A stretch of DNA of 64,000 nt from the NCBI GenBank assembly GCA_950106755.1, contig OX467091.1, positions 12,851,538 to 12,915,537 of the forward strand, read 5' to 3'. Source of the DNA: Climacium dendroides (Eukaryota > Streptophyta > Bryopsida > Hypnales > Climaciaceae). Position numbers and translations under genes: made by a program. Shown here one piece after another: positions 10,993 to 22,740 of this stretch; position 1 is the first letter of the stretch, and each line of letters begins with the position of its first letter. A model generated the notes under the pieces. That model had not been told where the DNA came from. It saw nothing but the letters and a program-made list of their open reading frames with translations, and searched no databases.

Positions 10993-13892
10993 TCATTTGG
11001 GAGGATGCAGCAAGAAGTTGTCGATATGACGATTATTTGCGAAGGATTTGAAGTGGAAGCCACGGACGTATTCTCCGTAGGTAAGAGATCTGTAAAGAGG
11101 GGGATTCCTCTCAGACAGCAGCTCCGGGAAGGGCTCAATGACGGTATCCTCGATGGGGAGTAAAAAGTTGGGGAAACTGTGTCTGCCCTCTGTCGTGTTG
11201 GTGCGAGCCCTGTGCATCACACTTTTGTACTTGGCGTTGCTGATAATCTGCAGACCACCAGTGCCCAAAATTCATTTTATCAGCCTATGGTTCAACACTT
11301 CAAAGTGCAATTTTTAATCTGCAATTAAGGTTTCTTCAAGTCTTGACACTGAAAATACGCAAAAAGTACAAAAATTCTCCTAAATACATAGACAATCATG
11401 ATTTCCATCTGTCTATGAGAAAAAATAACCTTGGCACTCGTAAATTTTGATTCTATCCATAACGTCAATTTTGTTAAAATGAGCGGCATTCCATAAAATT
11501 TGGCACTTTCAGGCCTAAAACGTAAATCTTAACCGGACTTAGTTTTAAAAGCTTTGGGATTCGTGTCACAATTCCTGGCGCAGGATCACGCCAAGTTAAC
11601 GGTATTGACGATCCATGCACATAAGCTTGGATGAATTATTGTAGATAGTTCTATCTGGCTTAAAAACAAGAGGGTTGTGAGACAAGACTGTACGTCGTCA
11701 CACAGCAGAAAGTCCAAAGTTTGCAGCTTAAAAATTGATGAAAACTTAATGAAAGTGAAGGACTTCACCTGCAATTGATCTCCCACGTTGACAACGAAGG
11801 CATCCTGGAGCGGCGGCACCTGGAACCACTGCCCGTCTTTCAGAATCTCCAGTCCAGGCACTCGGCCGTCTTGTTGCAGCAGGGTGACGATGCTGGAGTC
11901 GGCATGGGGAATCAATCCCAGCACGAGCTCTGGTTGCGGGCATGGGGGATAATAGTTGCAGGAAGTTCGGACTCCCAGAGCTTCGGCATTTACACGCTCT
12001 CCTAAGACATGCGCCTCCAGGCCCAGCGTTACTGACAAAGCTTCCAGGAATCTGTTACACAGCTTGAAAACGGACTGGGAGTAGGCGCCCACCACTTCTC
12101 TGCAACAGAACAAGCATTCCTCATTCTCCAGGTTTCATTCCACATTTAATTCAATTCCAGTAACTTACTTTGTAAAGCCTCAAATTCAGTCATCTGGACT
12201 TAGTAAAGCCTGAAATAAACATCACCAATTTCAAGACTTTTAGCACTTTCAGCCTTTCAGGGACTGCGGCCTGTAACACAATTCTACACCAGTCCTATTT
12301 CTAGATCTTTGTGCAGATGAATGTCCCAATTTTGGGTCCCCAGCATTGCGCAAGTTCAACTAATTTGACGATAACCTAATTACAATGCGACGATTATCTA
12401 AATGTAATCGAAATTGACGATTCTCTAATTAGAATTGCTGGACAGATCGCGTGTAGCTTACCTGAATTGCTCGGGCTTTGATGGCATGCAGGGCTCGGCA
12501 AGTTTCTGACGGTCACCATAAGTCCACAAAACGAGGCGATCAATCCAATTGACCACACTTGTTTTCGTCTCGAACAGCCGTCCATAGCCCACAGTCTCCC
12601 CAGGCTTCATGGCGTTTACTTCCTTCTCCTCTGCACTCATTGCAAAGAACTCTTTCGTTACCTTCAGGAACTCTGCCATCAAAGCTGGTGGCACTCCATG
12701 ATTGATAACCTGCAATCCCTCATAGAAACACCCACTTGTAAGGTCTACTTGAAACATCATGAGTGGGCAGTCACTACCATTGGCTGGGGAGAGCAACTGA
12801 GAACGACACTCGGAACAACATCCTGGCCAATGTCATTAAAAATCGTCAATTTCTGGGAGCCAAAAATTGTGACCTTCATCTGCACAAAAAATTTGTGTTT
12901 CGGGCCTCGCGCCTTGAAATGAGACGAAGTCGTGAAATTCCGCCAATTTAACGAAATTGATGTTAAATTATATGATTGTCACAGACCCTCGAGACACACT
13001 TCCCCGGGGGGAGCACTTGAGCAGCTAAATTGCAGGGTAATCACCCAATTTAGTTTGCTGGTTACCACAGGGTAATATGTTTCTCCCGGTGTCTCCACAG
13101 TCTGTGCATTTAACCGCATGAATGCACTGGAACAACATTTCATTAGAACATCATTAAAACTATATCATGGTAATCGCCTTCTCCCACTTGTGTACCGTCA
13201 ACAGCTTGCCATACTGATTCTAATTCCCATCCACATTTTAATTACCACGCTGACATGAATTGTTGAGTGTAAAAACTCTAATTCACAAGCTGGAACGGAG
13301 TTGAACAGCAAGATGTCAAGCCGCCGAACAAGGAAAATCATTCACATTCAAAGTTTCAGTGTTGGCAACACTGCGAACCGGGAATGGCAAATCCGGGAAC
13401 CAGAGTGAACAAGGAGTTACGGAGGCTCTGCCCCTGTCGCATTAGAAACGAAACAACTAGTAAGGAACAGTGGCTCTCTTTTCCATTTCTTCATTCTTTA
13501 AAGTTCCTTGGTTTTCAAGTCAGGTATTTCTGTAGATCTGTCGATGCAAAGTCTCCTCCCCTTCGATCCAGAGCCAATCAATCTCCCCATGACAGTAGTC
13601 ACAGTACCTGAAAGAAGCCCCATTCTTCGCAAGCCGCAGCCATCTGGGCCAGGACCTCATCCCTCCGTTCGCCAACGTCCAGCAGCGACATATCAATGAC
13701 AGGAATCTGGGAGTTTCCTATCGAGGGTCCAGCTCTCTGGTCCTCAGGCTGGATAAACCTCGCCGGCACTTCCTTAATCCCTGCTTCCACCAGCGGCTGC
13801 ACCATCGCCATGGGCGCTTCCCTTGCGCTCGCCTTTAAGGATTCTAGCTCCGGAGCAGCATTTACCATAGCCACCAATGGCATGGCTCTCAA
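10993..13892 (-). CDS. 2-oxoglutarate/Fe(II)-dependent dioxygenase (DOXC type)
   Basis: Four exons, 13892-13608, 12709-12462, 12099-11769 and 11247-10993, join in frame at GT-AG borders (372 aa, normal for the family). The N-terminal DIOX_N part has 'VPARFIQP' and 'IPVIDMSLL', then 'WGFFQVINHGV' across the first junction. The catalytic fold shows 'NYYPPCP' (226-232), the iron ligands His243 and Asp245 in 'PHADSS', His300 in 'MHRA', and the 2-oxoglutarate-binding Arg310/Ser312 in 'RHS'. All catalytic residues are present, so it should be active in the cytosol, oxidising a small molecule with O2 and 2-oxoglutarate. The 'GYG' stretch before the core recalls SRG1-like and jasmonate-oxidase groups, but the substrate cannot be assigned. 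Met4 or Met9 could be the start. Each intron holds a family A repeat. Confidence 0.88.
11463..11580. mobile_element. Family A MITE-like element in intron 3 of the dioxygenase gene
   Basis: The left end 'gtcaattttgttaaaatgag' is the best-preserved plus-strand form of the family A terminal repeat, followed by 'cggcattccataaaatttgg'. The internal 'cactttcaggcctaaaacg' matches the element near 12200. The right end is unclear. Confidence 0.55.
12200..12380. mobile_element. Family A MITE-like element in intron 2 of the dioxygenase gene
   Basis: It contains 'tagcactttcagcctttcag', 'cagtcctatttctagatctt' and 'tgtgcagatgaatgtcccaa', which are reverse complements of words seen in the C2-gene introns. 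It ends near 'ttcaactaatttgacg'. Heavily diverged, with no coding potential. Confidence 0.5.
12830..12970. mobile_element. Family A MITE-like element in intron 1 of the dioxygenase gene
   Basis: It starts near 'aaaaatcgtcaatttctggg', has 'ccaaaaattgtgaccttcat' and 'ctgcacaaa' inside, and ends 'ccgccaatttaacgaaattg'. The ends are imperfect inverted repeats. It lies wholly inside intron 1. Confidence 0.55.
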
Positions 13893-15130
13893 CGTAACTC
13901 TTCACTGGCACCAGCGTGCAGAAGAAGAGCTTAATTTATCTTTAGAAGTCTCGAAACTGTAACAAGACGTGATGAATGAAATTCAGGTCTCACCGACGGT
14001 AAACATAAGTAGAGAATCTGAAACTTGGGCTGGAGCGGCATCTGAAACCATGCTAGCTATTCCCATGGTCTTGAATGGACCAAACCTCGTCATCCTATGA
14101 ACAATGATAGAGCCTCATGCTCTGAAATACCAGCAATATATTACAATTCAAGCTCAGGCTGATCCTTGTACCACTAGCTAAAAATCTGTGACTAGCAGTG
14201 AAGACAAGCTTCGTCGGTGTCGAGACGACAGGGGAGTAATTAATTAATCAAGAATTAGTCGCAACAAAACTCGAAGACTTGTAGAAATTGATTCTAAAGC
14301 GCAGACAATTGCAGCTGGGCTTGCAGCACTACACTGTAGATCTGTTCTCAATGATAGAGTGACAGACCAGGTGAATCCGGTACAACCGGCTCTTCACTCC
14401 TCGACTAGCCAACAACAACAATAGCAACAACGACTACAAAAGTCTCGCTTCAGTACGTTCTCCAATCTCTCCATCAGTTGTACGAACTCTTGAAATTGAA
14501 GCCTGCTGCTTTGGGGACAACACACGGAGGCAGGCACTCCAGGTATGTAAGATACTGTACGCTTAAGTTAAGATATATTATTCTTGGCAGGGGTCAATCT
14601 AGATCACTTTCATGCCAGTGGCGTGACAGGGAGGAAATTGATGAACTGGTCAAGCAACGCAGCGCTGGCTGCAAGTAGGCCGGGAAATCAGTTCAGGAAC
14701 AAGTGGACGTTCGCTGGAACATGTAGAGAGGTGGGTGGTGCGTGGAATGTTTTTTTAAGAATATGGTAGCTCTTTTATCGGCTGCCTAGCTAGGCCTTTA
14801 CTACCAATGGAAACAAAATTGACTGATTTCGGCATGTTCAGAATTTCAGATGTCGATCCGTCAGTCCTTCAGAAAGTAACTTGACTTATGAGTAATTGAG
14901 TATATCGATCCAGCCAAATGGAGGTGAGTTGAGGGTCCGACCAATACACTGTTTACTGATGAACAGTGCAGTTGGGGCATTGACTGCGTCTGATCAGCTG
15001 GTGGCGCTTTTCCGGAGCATCTTCGAGGAATCGTCGAGCACATTTTTCCAATGAACTTCAGTGGAGAAAGGAATTTGAAAAGGATCTGAACTGAGTTAAC
15101 AAGCAGCTATCCTACATGCTACTGTAGTGT
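13893..15130. other. Upstream region of the dioxygenase gene
   Basis: Moderate GC content compared with the AT-rich DNA beyond 15.1 kb. It should contain the dioxygenase promoter and 5' UTR. Open frames at 14478-14678 and 15043-14861 have no recognisable domain and no splice support. Nothing else is called. Confidence 0.4.
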
Positions 15131-15134
15131 GCAT

Positions 15135-15605
15135 TCTATCCTACTCACAGTATAAGAAAAGAAAAGGAAAAGTAATTTTCTAATTTTCTAATCCATAAAA
15201 ACTTCAAAACTTCAATAACTTTCACACAGTAAGAAACATCATGGAATAAAGCTTGTGCACCCCTCCTAGTAGAGACCTTTCCAATAGTACTAAGAACATG
15301 ACCAAGGGATGCATGGTTCCAAAGATTCCACTGTAACAACAAAATAAAATAAACAATTTAATATAAGGTATAAGATAAGGCTAGTGTGTCGTTGCTATAG
15401 TCAAAATAGAAGCAAAAGTAATTTTTTAATTTTTTAATTCCTAAAAACTTCAAAAAGCAATAACTTTTATACCATGAGTCGAAGTACTACAAAACAAAGC
15501 CCGTGCACCCTTCCTCATAGAGAAATTTCTGAAAAGTATCCTGAGGAAAGTATCAAGAGTGCAACTAGGATATGTATAGTCTAAGAGATCTCAACATAAC
15601 AAACA
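15135..15605 (-). repeat. ~243-bp tandem repeat, two inverted-orientation copies
   Basis: Two units on the minus strand each contain 'catgcatccc' or a variant, 'gtgcac', and 'gaaagttatt' followed by a 'gaagtttt' word. The plus-strand marker 'aaaacttcaa' recurs at about 15199 and 15443, a period of ~244 bases. The units are reverse complements of the array at 19030-19680. No protein is encoded consistently across copies. Confidence 0.65.
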
Positions 15606-18600
15606 AACAATCAAAAAAGCCTAGCTTTACTATAGAATGAGAGTTTTTGTCTTTGTAGCATTAGATTGTTAATTAACAATCAACCCTGTATAACAAAGTT
15701 ATATTTCTTATAGTAGTCCTCCATAATTAAATTATATTAGGGGAGAATCAACAACTCTTTCAAAATTAACCAAAGGAATTGGGAAAAAAATGGTTGCAAT
15801 TAGGAAATATCAACATAATTACAATGAAAAACTTTATAAAATTTTATTTTTGAGGAAAAAATAGAGAAAGTAATTGGACTTTGTACTTGGAGAAATCAAT
15901 TCAATGTGGGAATCAAAGAAAAATAGCCAATATAACTCAAAAACCTTAGTAATACTTAAATATAATTATATAATATTTTAAAAAATAAAAGATGAAAGTA
16001 CGAGAAATATGAATCATCATTCAATTAAATAGGAAATTTTGTTAAAATGGCAATATTCCTTACACCATTTTCAAATTGCACTTTCCAAACCATTTAGAAC
16101 ATGTATAGATATAGATTTCAAACCACACAATCTAAACTATAAAAGTGTCAAAGTTGTGGAATGATTGCCACTTTAACAAAATCCCCATCTAAATTAGTTG
16201 AAAGAAAGAATCTATAGTAGTTTAATGAGATTCTTCTACATTCCAAGATTATACTTGCTTTTGAAGTACTTGGATATTTTTAATAAATCATATGATGTCA
16301 GTAGTTTTTTGCTCCAATTTGTTTTCAAAGTCTCAAGTACACTCTTGGCAACTTTGAATTCCATATACAACTTTTTTCAACCTTTTCAACGTTTATCACT
16401 TATCAATGTCAAGTCAATAAAGTAGGGAGCTAAATATTTCATATCACTTAACACTTAAAACTTAACAAGTGATAGTGTATATTTTATAGGAGCACCAATC
16501 TTTATAACACATAATTATGAGATTTTCACACTTATGGAGGTAATACTAACAGAAGGTTGATTGTATTGAATAAAGTAGCTATCCAAACTTCTTGAGGTAA
16601 AAGAGAGAAAAAGAGAGAAATAACTCCAACATTATATCAAGGTTGGCACTATAGGATTATGAATCTATTCATGTGGAGTTCTACTTTAGATCTCAAGAAA
16701 AATGAGGAATGACACCAAGGCTACATACCCTTGCCTTTGGGTAAAGGGGAGACTCACAATGATAATTTATTTATTTTTGAATTTGTTGAATCAATTACAT
16801 GCATCATGAACTCTAGTCTCTAGATAAACAAATTGAACCTAAAAATGCATTGTATAGCTATGAAATATAAATTGAATGCATTGCCCAATTCAACAAACAT
16901 TTAGAATGCAAAGGCATTAAGATGTAACAATAGTCCATATTGCAGCTTGTACTCTTTAGTCTACAATGGCTAATGCTGAGGTAAACTTGCCTATGATAGG
17001 CAGATTGAGTGGTTTGTTCTATTACCATTAGCAAAAAATATTTAAATTTTTTCCCATACAAAGACAAATGTGAGAAATGAACGAGGAAATGAAGGAAGCA
17101 ATTGAAATTTTATTTTTTGGATGAAGTATGCAAAAAGTGTTTCCATAATGGTCATCTTACCACCTAAAGCAGTTATAATATTTTCTAACATAGCTACAAG
17201 ATTTCCTAACATAAACATGACATGAAGGAATTAAAAAAAAAAACTTTTTATGATGAGTTTACACTACAAAAGTATAAGTGTCCTATAACAATCACTAATT
17301 AATAACTCCATGACCATCTCCCAAGGTATGAATTATGGTTACAAATCATCTAATGCAGTCCTAATCCCATTTATTAGAAAAAGTTTGTCATGGGTTGGTG
17401 TAATATTCTAATGGATAGTTCCCTAGGTGCCTATCATGGTGGTTTGCATGTCATAGGGGAGTTTACCTTATCCATGCTCTCATTTCCAAAAAAGATTCAA
17501 ATATTGTGAGAACCAACATCATTTGCATGCTTGTCAAAGTATTGATATTTTTAATTCTATAAATGTTAAATTCCTTAAATTTTTTATGTACAACAATTTG
17601 AAATGATATAAACCAACATGCTAAGGCACAAAAAAAAATTTGGAGTTTTAAGAAAAAATGGGAAAAGATAAAGTAATTCCAAATTAGGTTGAACAAAACT
17701 GAGTTTTAGACATGGCCCACTTTGAAATTGACTTTCTTTTAAATCACAACTAATTTTTTCTTCGAACTCCCATGGTAATATGTAGTATGTCGCACACTAC
17801 AATTTCCATATATCTACTTTCAATTGGACTTTGTCCATTGATGCTTATAGTATGGTTGTTTGAATGAAAACATTCCAACTTTGTACTCAATTTTTTCCAT
17901 CATTGTAAATTTTAATTTATTTAAATATCCATTTTTGTGTTCAATTTAAATCATAAAAATAAATCTTGATCATTTCAAAAGTGTAATGTATAAAGAAAAA
18001 TAGATTACATTTTTTTTTATTAAATTTAAATCATAAAAATGACAATAACCTTCTCAAAAAAATGAATTATGCTAAAAAGAATTATTTTCCATATTAAAAA
18101 ACATGAATTTTTTCAATTTCTAAAGTTTTTTCATATTTGGAGGTCCAAAACAACTTCAAAATATATCCAAATCAACTCATCTACTTTTAATTTTAACAAA
18201 TCCAAAATTGTAAGAACCTTAGTTAACTTGATGAAATACATCCTTCCAAATGTTTGAGTAAATATCCCAACCAATTATAAGTTCAATGTGCCTAAACTTC
18301 AAAATGTAGTCTTTTCTAGGCCTTCCCAAAGGTGAAGTTTTATCTTTCAACATTTAAAAGAAACAAACATATAAGTCCCATAATTCTTACATTTTAGTCA
18401 ATGTGATGGAAAATTGGTTGAAAACATATGAAAAAAATTTAACCAAAAAAACTTTCATATACATCTTTATAAGAATTATTAGATAGATTGTGGTATTAAA
18501 TAAAAGAAAAAACTAAATTAGTAATAATTTTTTATAAGAAATTGAGAATTTTTATTTCCAATGGTGAGAATGTTTTAATAAAAAAAATTGGTATCCTTTC

Positions 18601-19029
18601 AATTTTTTTATTTGAATTTTTAAAATAGAGCTCAAAAAACAACTTTATATGTTTTTTCTACTTTCTTTGCTAGCAAAATAAAACTCCTCAAAACTTTCAC
18701 ATGATTATTTGAAATTGAATGGTCAAATGTTTTTGAGTAGGTATCAATCTATGAAATCCAATAAAATTAATCAAAAAAATATTTGAAATATATTTTAGCT
18801 ACCTAGTTTAACATTGAAATTGAAAAAAACTTTATAACATTTGCAATTTTATTGGAATGACATGAAATAAAGCTTCACATATAGATTAGGATGATTAGCA
18901 TCCATACTAAAATTTTGATGAAAAATTTGCAAATAGTAAAGACAACAGAGCATGCCCAAGTTCTCAAAAAAAACAAAGTGGAGTCCTTAAGTTGGTCCTT
19001 TAGGGATTAATAAACAATTACATGAAAAA
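15606..19029. other. AT-rich spacer with one family A MITE and a dispersed-repeat copy
   Basis: Very AT-rich with many homopolymer runs. The short open frames (for example 16198-16425) have no recognisable domain and low-complexity composition. It includes the family A element at 16028-16195 and, at about 18240-18370, a reverse-complement relative of 39590-39720 that shares 'aggtgaagttttatctttca' on the plus strand. No gene is supported. Confidence 0.5.
16028..16195. mobile_element. Family A MITE, most complete compact copy
   Basis: The left end 'attttgttaaaatggcaata' and right end 'tgattgccactttaacaaaa' are clear terminal inverted repeats of about 18-22 bp. The total is ~165 bp, with the family word 'gtatagatatagatttcaaa' inside. 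It is too short to encode a transposase, so any movement would depend on one supplied from elsewhere. The superfamily is not assigned because no target-site duplication is certain. Confidence 0.65.
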
Positions 19030-19680
19030 AATAGTGGGAGTGGGAGTGGTCATCTATCTATATACCTTAAATTAGGTTGTTTTATTTTGTTTGTTTGATA
19101 CATTGTGATTTAAAAAACCATGAGGCATCTGGCCAAAGTGGTGGCGTTCTTAGTACCATTAGAAAGCTCTTTACAAGAGGTGGTGCACGAGCATTGTTTC
19201 ATGGCATTTGGACCTATGATGTGAAAGTTATTTAACTTTGAAGGTTTTGTGAATTTGAAAATTATTTTTATTTATTTATTGTGGCAAGAGCATAGGACAC
19301 TCTAGTCCATACCTTAAATGAGGTTGTTTGTTTATTTTTGTTACAATGAGATTTCTAGAATTGTGCATCCACTAGTCATGTTCTTAGTACCTTTAAAAAG
19401 CTCACTATGAAGAGGGGTGTACAAGCTTTGTTTTGTAGCATTTGGACCTATAGTGTGAAAGTTATTGAATTTTGAAGTTTTTAAATAATTAAAAAAATTA
19501 GAAAATTACTTTTTTTTACTATAACAATGACACAAGGCACTCTAGTCCATACCTTAAATTAGGTTGTCTATTTGTTTTGTTCTATTTGCTTGTTTGTTAT
19601 GGTGAGATCTCTTGAACCATGCATCCCCTACTCGACATGTTCTTGGTAGCATTGGAAATTTCTTTGCAAGGAGGAAACTA
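19030..19680 (+). repeat. ~243-bp tandem repeat, three copies
   Basis: The marker 'taccttaaat' plus 'aggttgt' recurs at about 19071, 19318 and 19558 (spacing 247 and 240 bases). Each unit also has 'catgttctt', 'ttggtagcatt' or 'ttagtaccatt', a 'gaaa.ctc' word and, in the first two, 'ggacctat' with 'gtgaaagttatt'. The third unit is cut short. It is the same family as the inverted pair at 15135-15605, so it is satellite-like or the repetitive part of a larger transposon. Confidence 0.65.
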
Positions 19681-22600
19681 GCAAACACTTAAAAGAAAGG
19701 CTATTGGAAGTAACTCAACTTCCAATAGACCACAAACATCTAGTTTTTAATAGAAGATGGCTTCAAAATGAAATTTGTTCTTTACAATAGAAATCCCTAT
19801 TTGATTTTTCAAGAACACAAAATGTGGACTCTTACTTTGGATGAGTTAGAAGTATCATGGAAGCAAGAAGACAAGAATAAAAACAAATAATAGGAAGAGA
19901 AAAGGGAAGATGAAATACTGGAAGATAAAAATAAAAAGATTGATGTTTTTCAATAGAATCATTGTGAATTGAGAGTTTCTTTGATTGAGATGTTTACCCA
20001 TGTTTCAATTGTAAATTCAAATAAAATCTTAGACATCATTTCAAGTTTCTAAGACCATATATTCTATACAAGTATAAAATATTCAAGTGTTTAAAAAAAT
20101 ATATAATTGGAATAATTTAATGCAATGAAAACATTGAATTGAAAAATACAATCATTCAAAAATAAACATTTTTAATTTCATGATCAAGGCAAGTAGAAAA
20201 TGGAATGTAGTGTTAGAAAACTCATAAATTTATGTATCTATTCAAATTTTTATTATTTTTGTTTATAAAAACATATGTCTATTGCAAGTTTTGAATTTTT
20301 ATATTTTTAAAATAAAAAATAAAAAATAATGGCTAAATTGAATAGAAATAAAGACTTCAATCATTAGGAATAAGAAAAGTTTAATGTTGAAATGGTGTCT
20401 ATGTATTTGGAGCATCTTAGGGGCATCTAAAGACTTGAGAAATAAGTAAAGAGTTATCTTATAATCTATGAAATTTTATTATTGACCATTCCACAAAGAG
20501 ATGCTAAAATTTTAGGAAATTTAAAAAATTTAAAAATGATTTGGAAAAAATACAAATTTAAAAAAATATTATTATTTTTAGCATTTTCTAAAATTTAATT
20601 TTCCAAATTTAATTAAACATTTGGTATGAAATGCCAACCTTGCTAGCCAAGTATAGTATTCATGTCAAATCTAAGCAATCCAAAAAATCAGTAGTCACAA
20701 TTGATTTATGATTTTCTTATGATAAGGCTTTAGATAAATATCTTTGCCAATAAATTTATCAATAAATTAAAAATATGAACAATTATGCATAATTATAGGA
20801 CATGTGGTTTGTAGTGTAATTTTTTTTATTATCACCAAAATAATAATTTATTTACCTCTTACATTACATTACAATTTCCTACAACAATAAGAAATTACTC
20901 AAATAATTTGGATTTACTTGGTTTAGTGTGCTTGAAATGCCATTACATACAATGACTACATTGGTTCATATAAAAGACATCTAGTGTATGCATAAACTTT
21001 GTCAAGTTTTAACAAAGTAATTAATCTTTTTTTTAAAAGAAGTGGAAGTAGCTTATTGATTTTAGCTTTCATGTATTGAAATATTGAAATTTTACATGTA
21101 ACAAATCCATTGATATTATTTAATCTTCCTTATCATAATGTGGCATCATAGTGGCATGAAAAAATTTAAAAAACTTGAAATCACACTCAATAGTGAAATG
21201 CCTATGTCCACATATTTCATTCGAACCAGTTGCATTGATACTGTTTAACCACAAAGAACACACAATAGCCAACAATCGTTATTTTGAATAAAATGAAAAG
21301 TAAATAGATAAATAAATATAATAGTTAATAAATTTTAATGAAATATTTTATAATGTTATTGAATTATTCTAATTTAATTATTGAATTCAACCTCAACAAG
21401 CAAATAATTAGTGTCACAAAACACACTTATGATCAAGAATATTGTATATGCAAAATATTTTTTTATGCTTTGTGGTCTCTATCTTAACAAAAAAGGTACC
21501 TTCCTTTGACGTTTTGACAACATATGACTCCAATTAGACTTCTTTGATAAGGATCTCATTTCAAGATGAGTTTGAAATTGGCTCACCCTAAGATGGGCGC
21601 TTTTAATTGAAGTGGAAATTATATTTGTATTGATGCTTGTGTTGTTTGCTTTTTAGTTTTTAAAACTCCAAAAAAATTCCCACCAAGGATTGGTCCTTTG
21701 ATTTTGTGTACTTTTTCTTCATGTCAATGGAAATCATCCATGTGTTTCAAGGAAAAATATTGTAAAAGATTACAACCATCATTTGTGACTCAATATATGA
21801 GTGCTTATTGCACAAATGTGTAGTGTTTGTGAAGGTGCCCCTTGTTTTGGAGTTTTGCAAATCTTTAACCTTAGAAGAATGTTGTAGACACTAAATGTTT
21901 GATGGATGACAAAGAGACCTTTTATGCAAGACAAAAGTGTAGGTGCTCATCCTTGAAATTTTGTTTGAAAAGTTGAGGTCTTCATTAGATGGGATTTGAC
22001 TTCTTTGGAAGGCTATAAGTTCCCCTACATTCCCAGACTATAGGAACGCAAGAAAACTCAATCACAACAACAATCTGATGTGGCAAAGCGACTGCCACAT
22101 TAAATAATAAAAAATTAATTAATGATTTTTATTTTAGTATTTTATTTTATTTTTTGATATTTTAAGAATCCGGCCAACAATGGTTGGTTCCCAATACAAA
22201 GAACAAGTCTGAAATGGGCCTTTAGTGCAACTAAAACTCATCTAATGGCACCATAGTTTGACCTCCAATGAATGCTTTGGGTGTTTTTTGAACCCTTAAA
22301 AGATGAGCTGGTCATTGTGGAAATCATCTATTTGGGTACCATGTTAATTGTCGTCTTAAAAAAAATGGAAAAGCAATCATTGAAAGACAAACTATTGTAG
22401 AAGACCTTCCCTTTTTACATAAAATTTGAAGGATGAATAGTTACACTTCTGTTTTACATGGAGAGTTTTTTGTCATTCATCAGCCAAAAACATCCTCCAC
22501 ATCATTTATGGGTTCAACAAATGATTTTTCCGGTTAAAATCCCATGCACACCTCTATGCACTGGGAAAGTAGGCACCCAACGTCTAAGATTGTCTCATGT

Positions 22601-22740
22601 TGACCAATATTTATTATTACCGGCTTGAAAGTTCAAACATAACATTGCTAGCTGGGCTCCCTACCTCCCTGACACATGAGGTATAATTCCCCCCAAGATG
22701 CCTGGGGTGAACTTAATTAAAATGCAGAATGTAGATTGGC
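19681..22740. other. AT-rich spacer, no gene recognised
   Basis: Long A/T runs with no open frame showing a known motif on either strand. GC content rises only after about 22480, approaching the last exons of the FAS1 gene. No repeat ends were clear enough to call. Confidence 0.4.
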
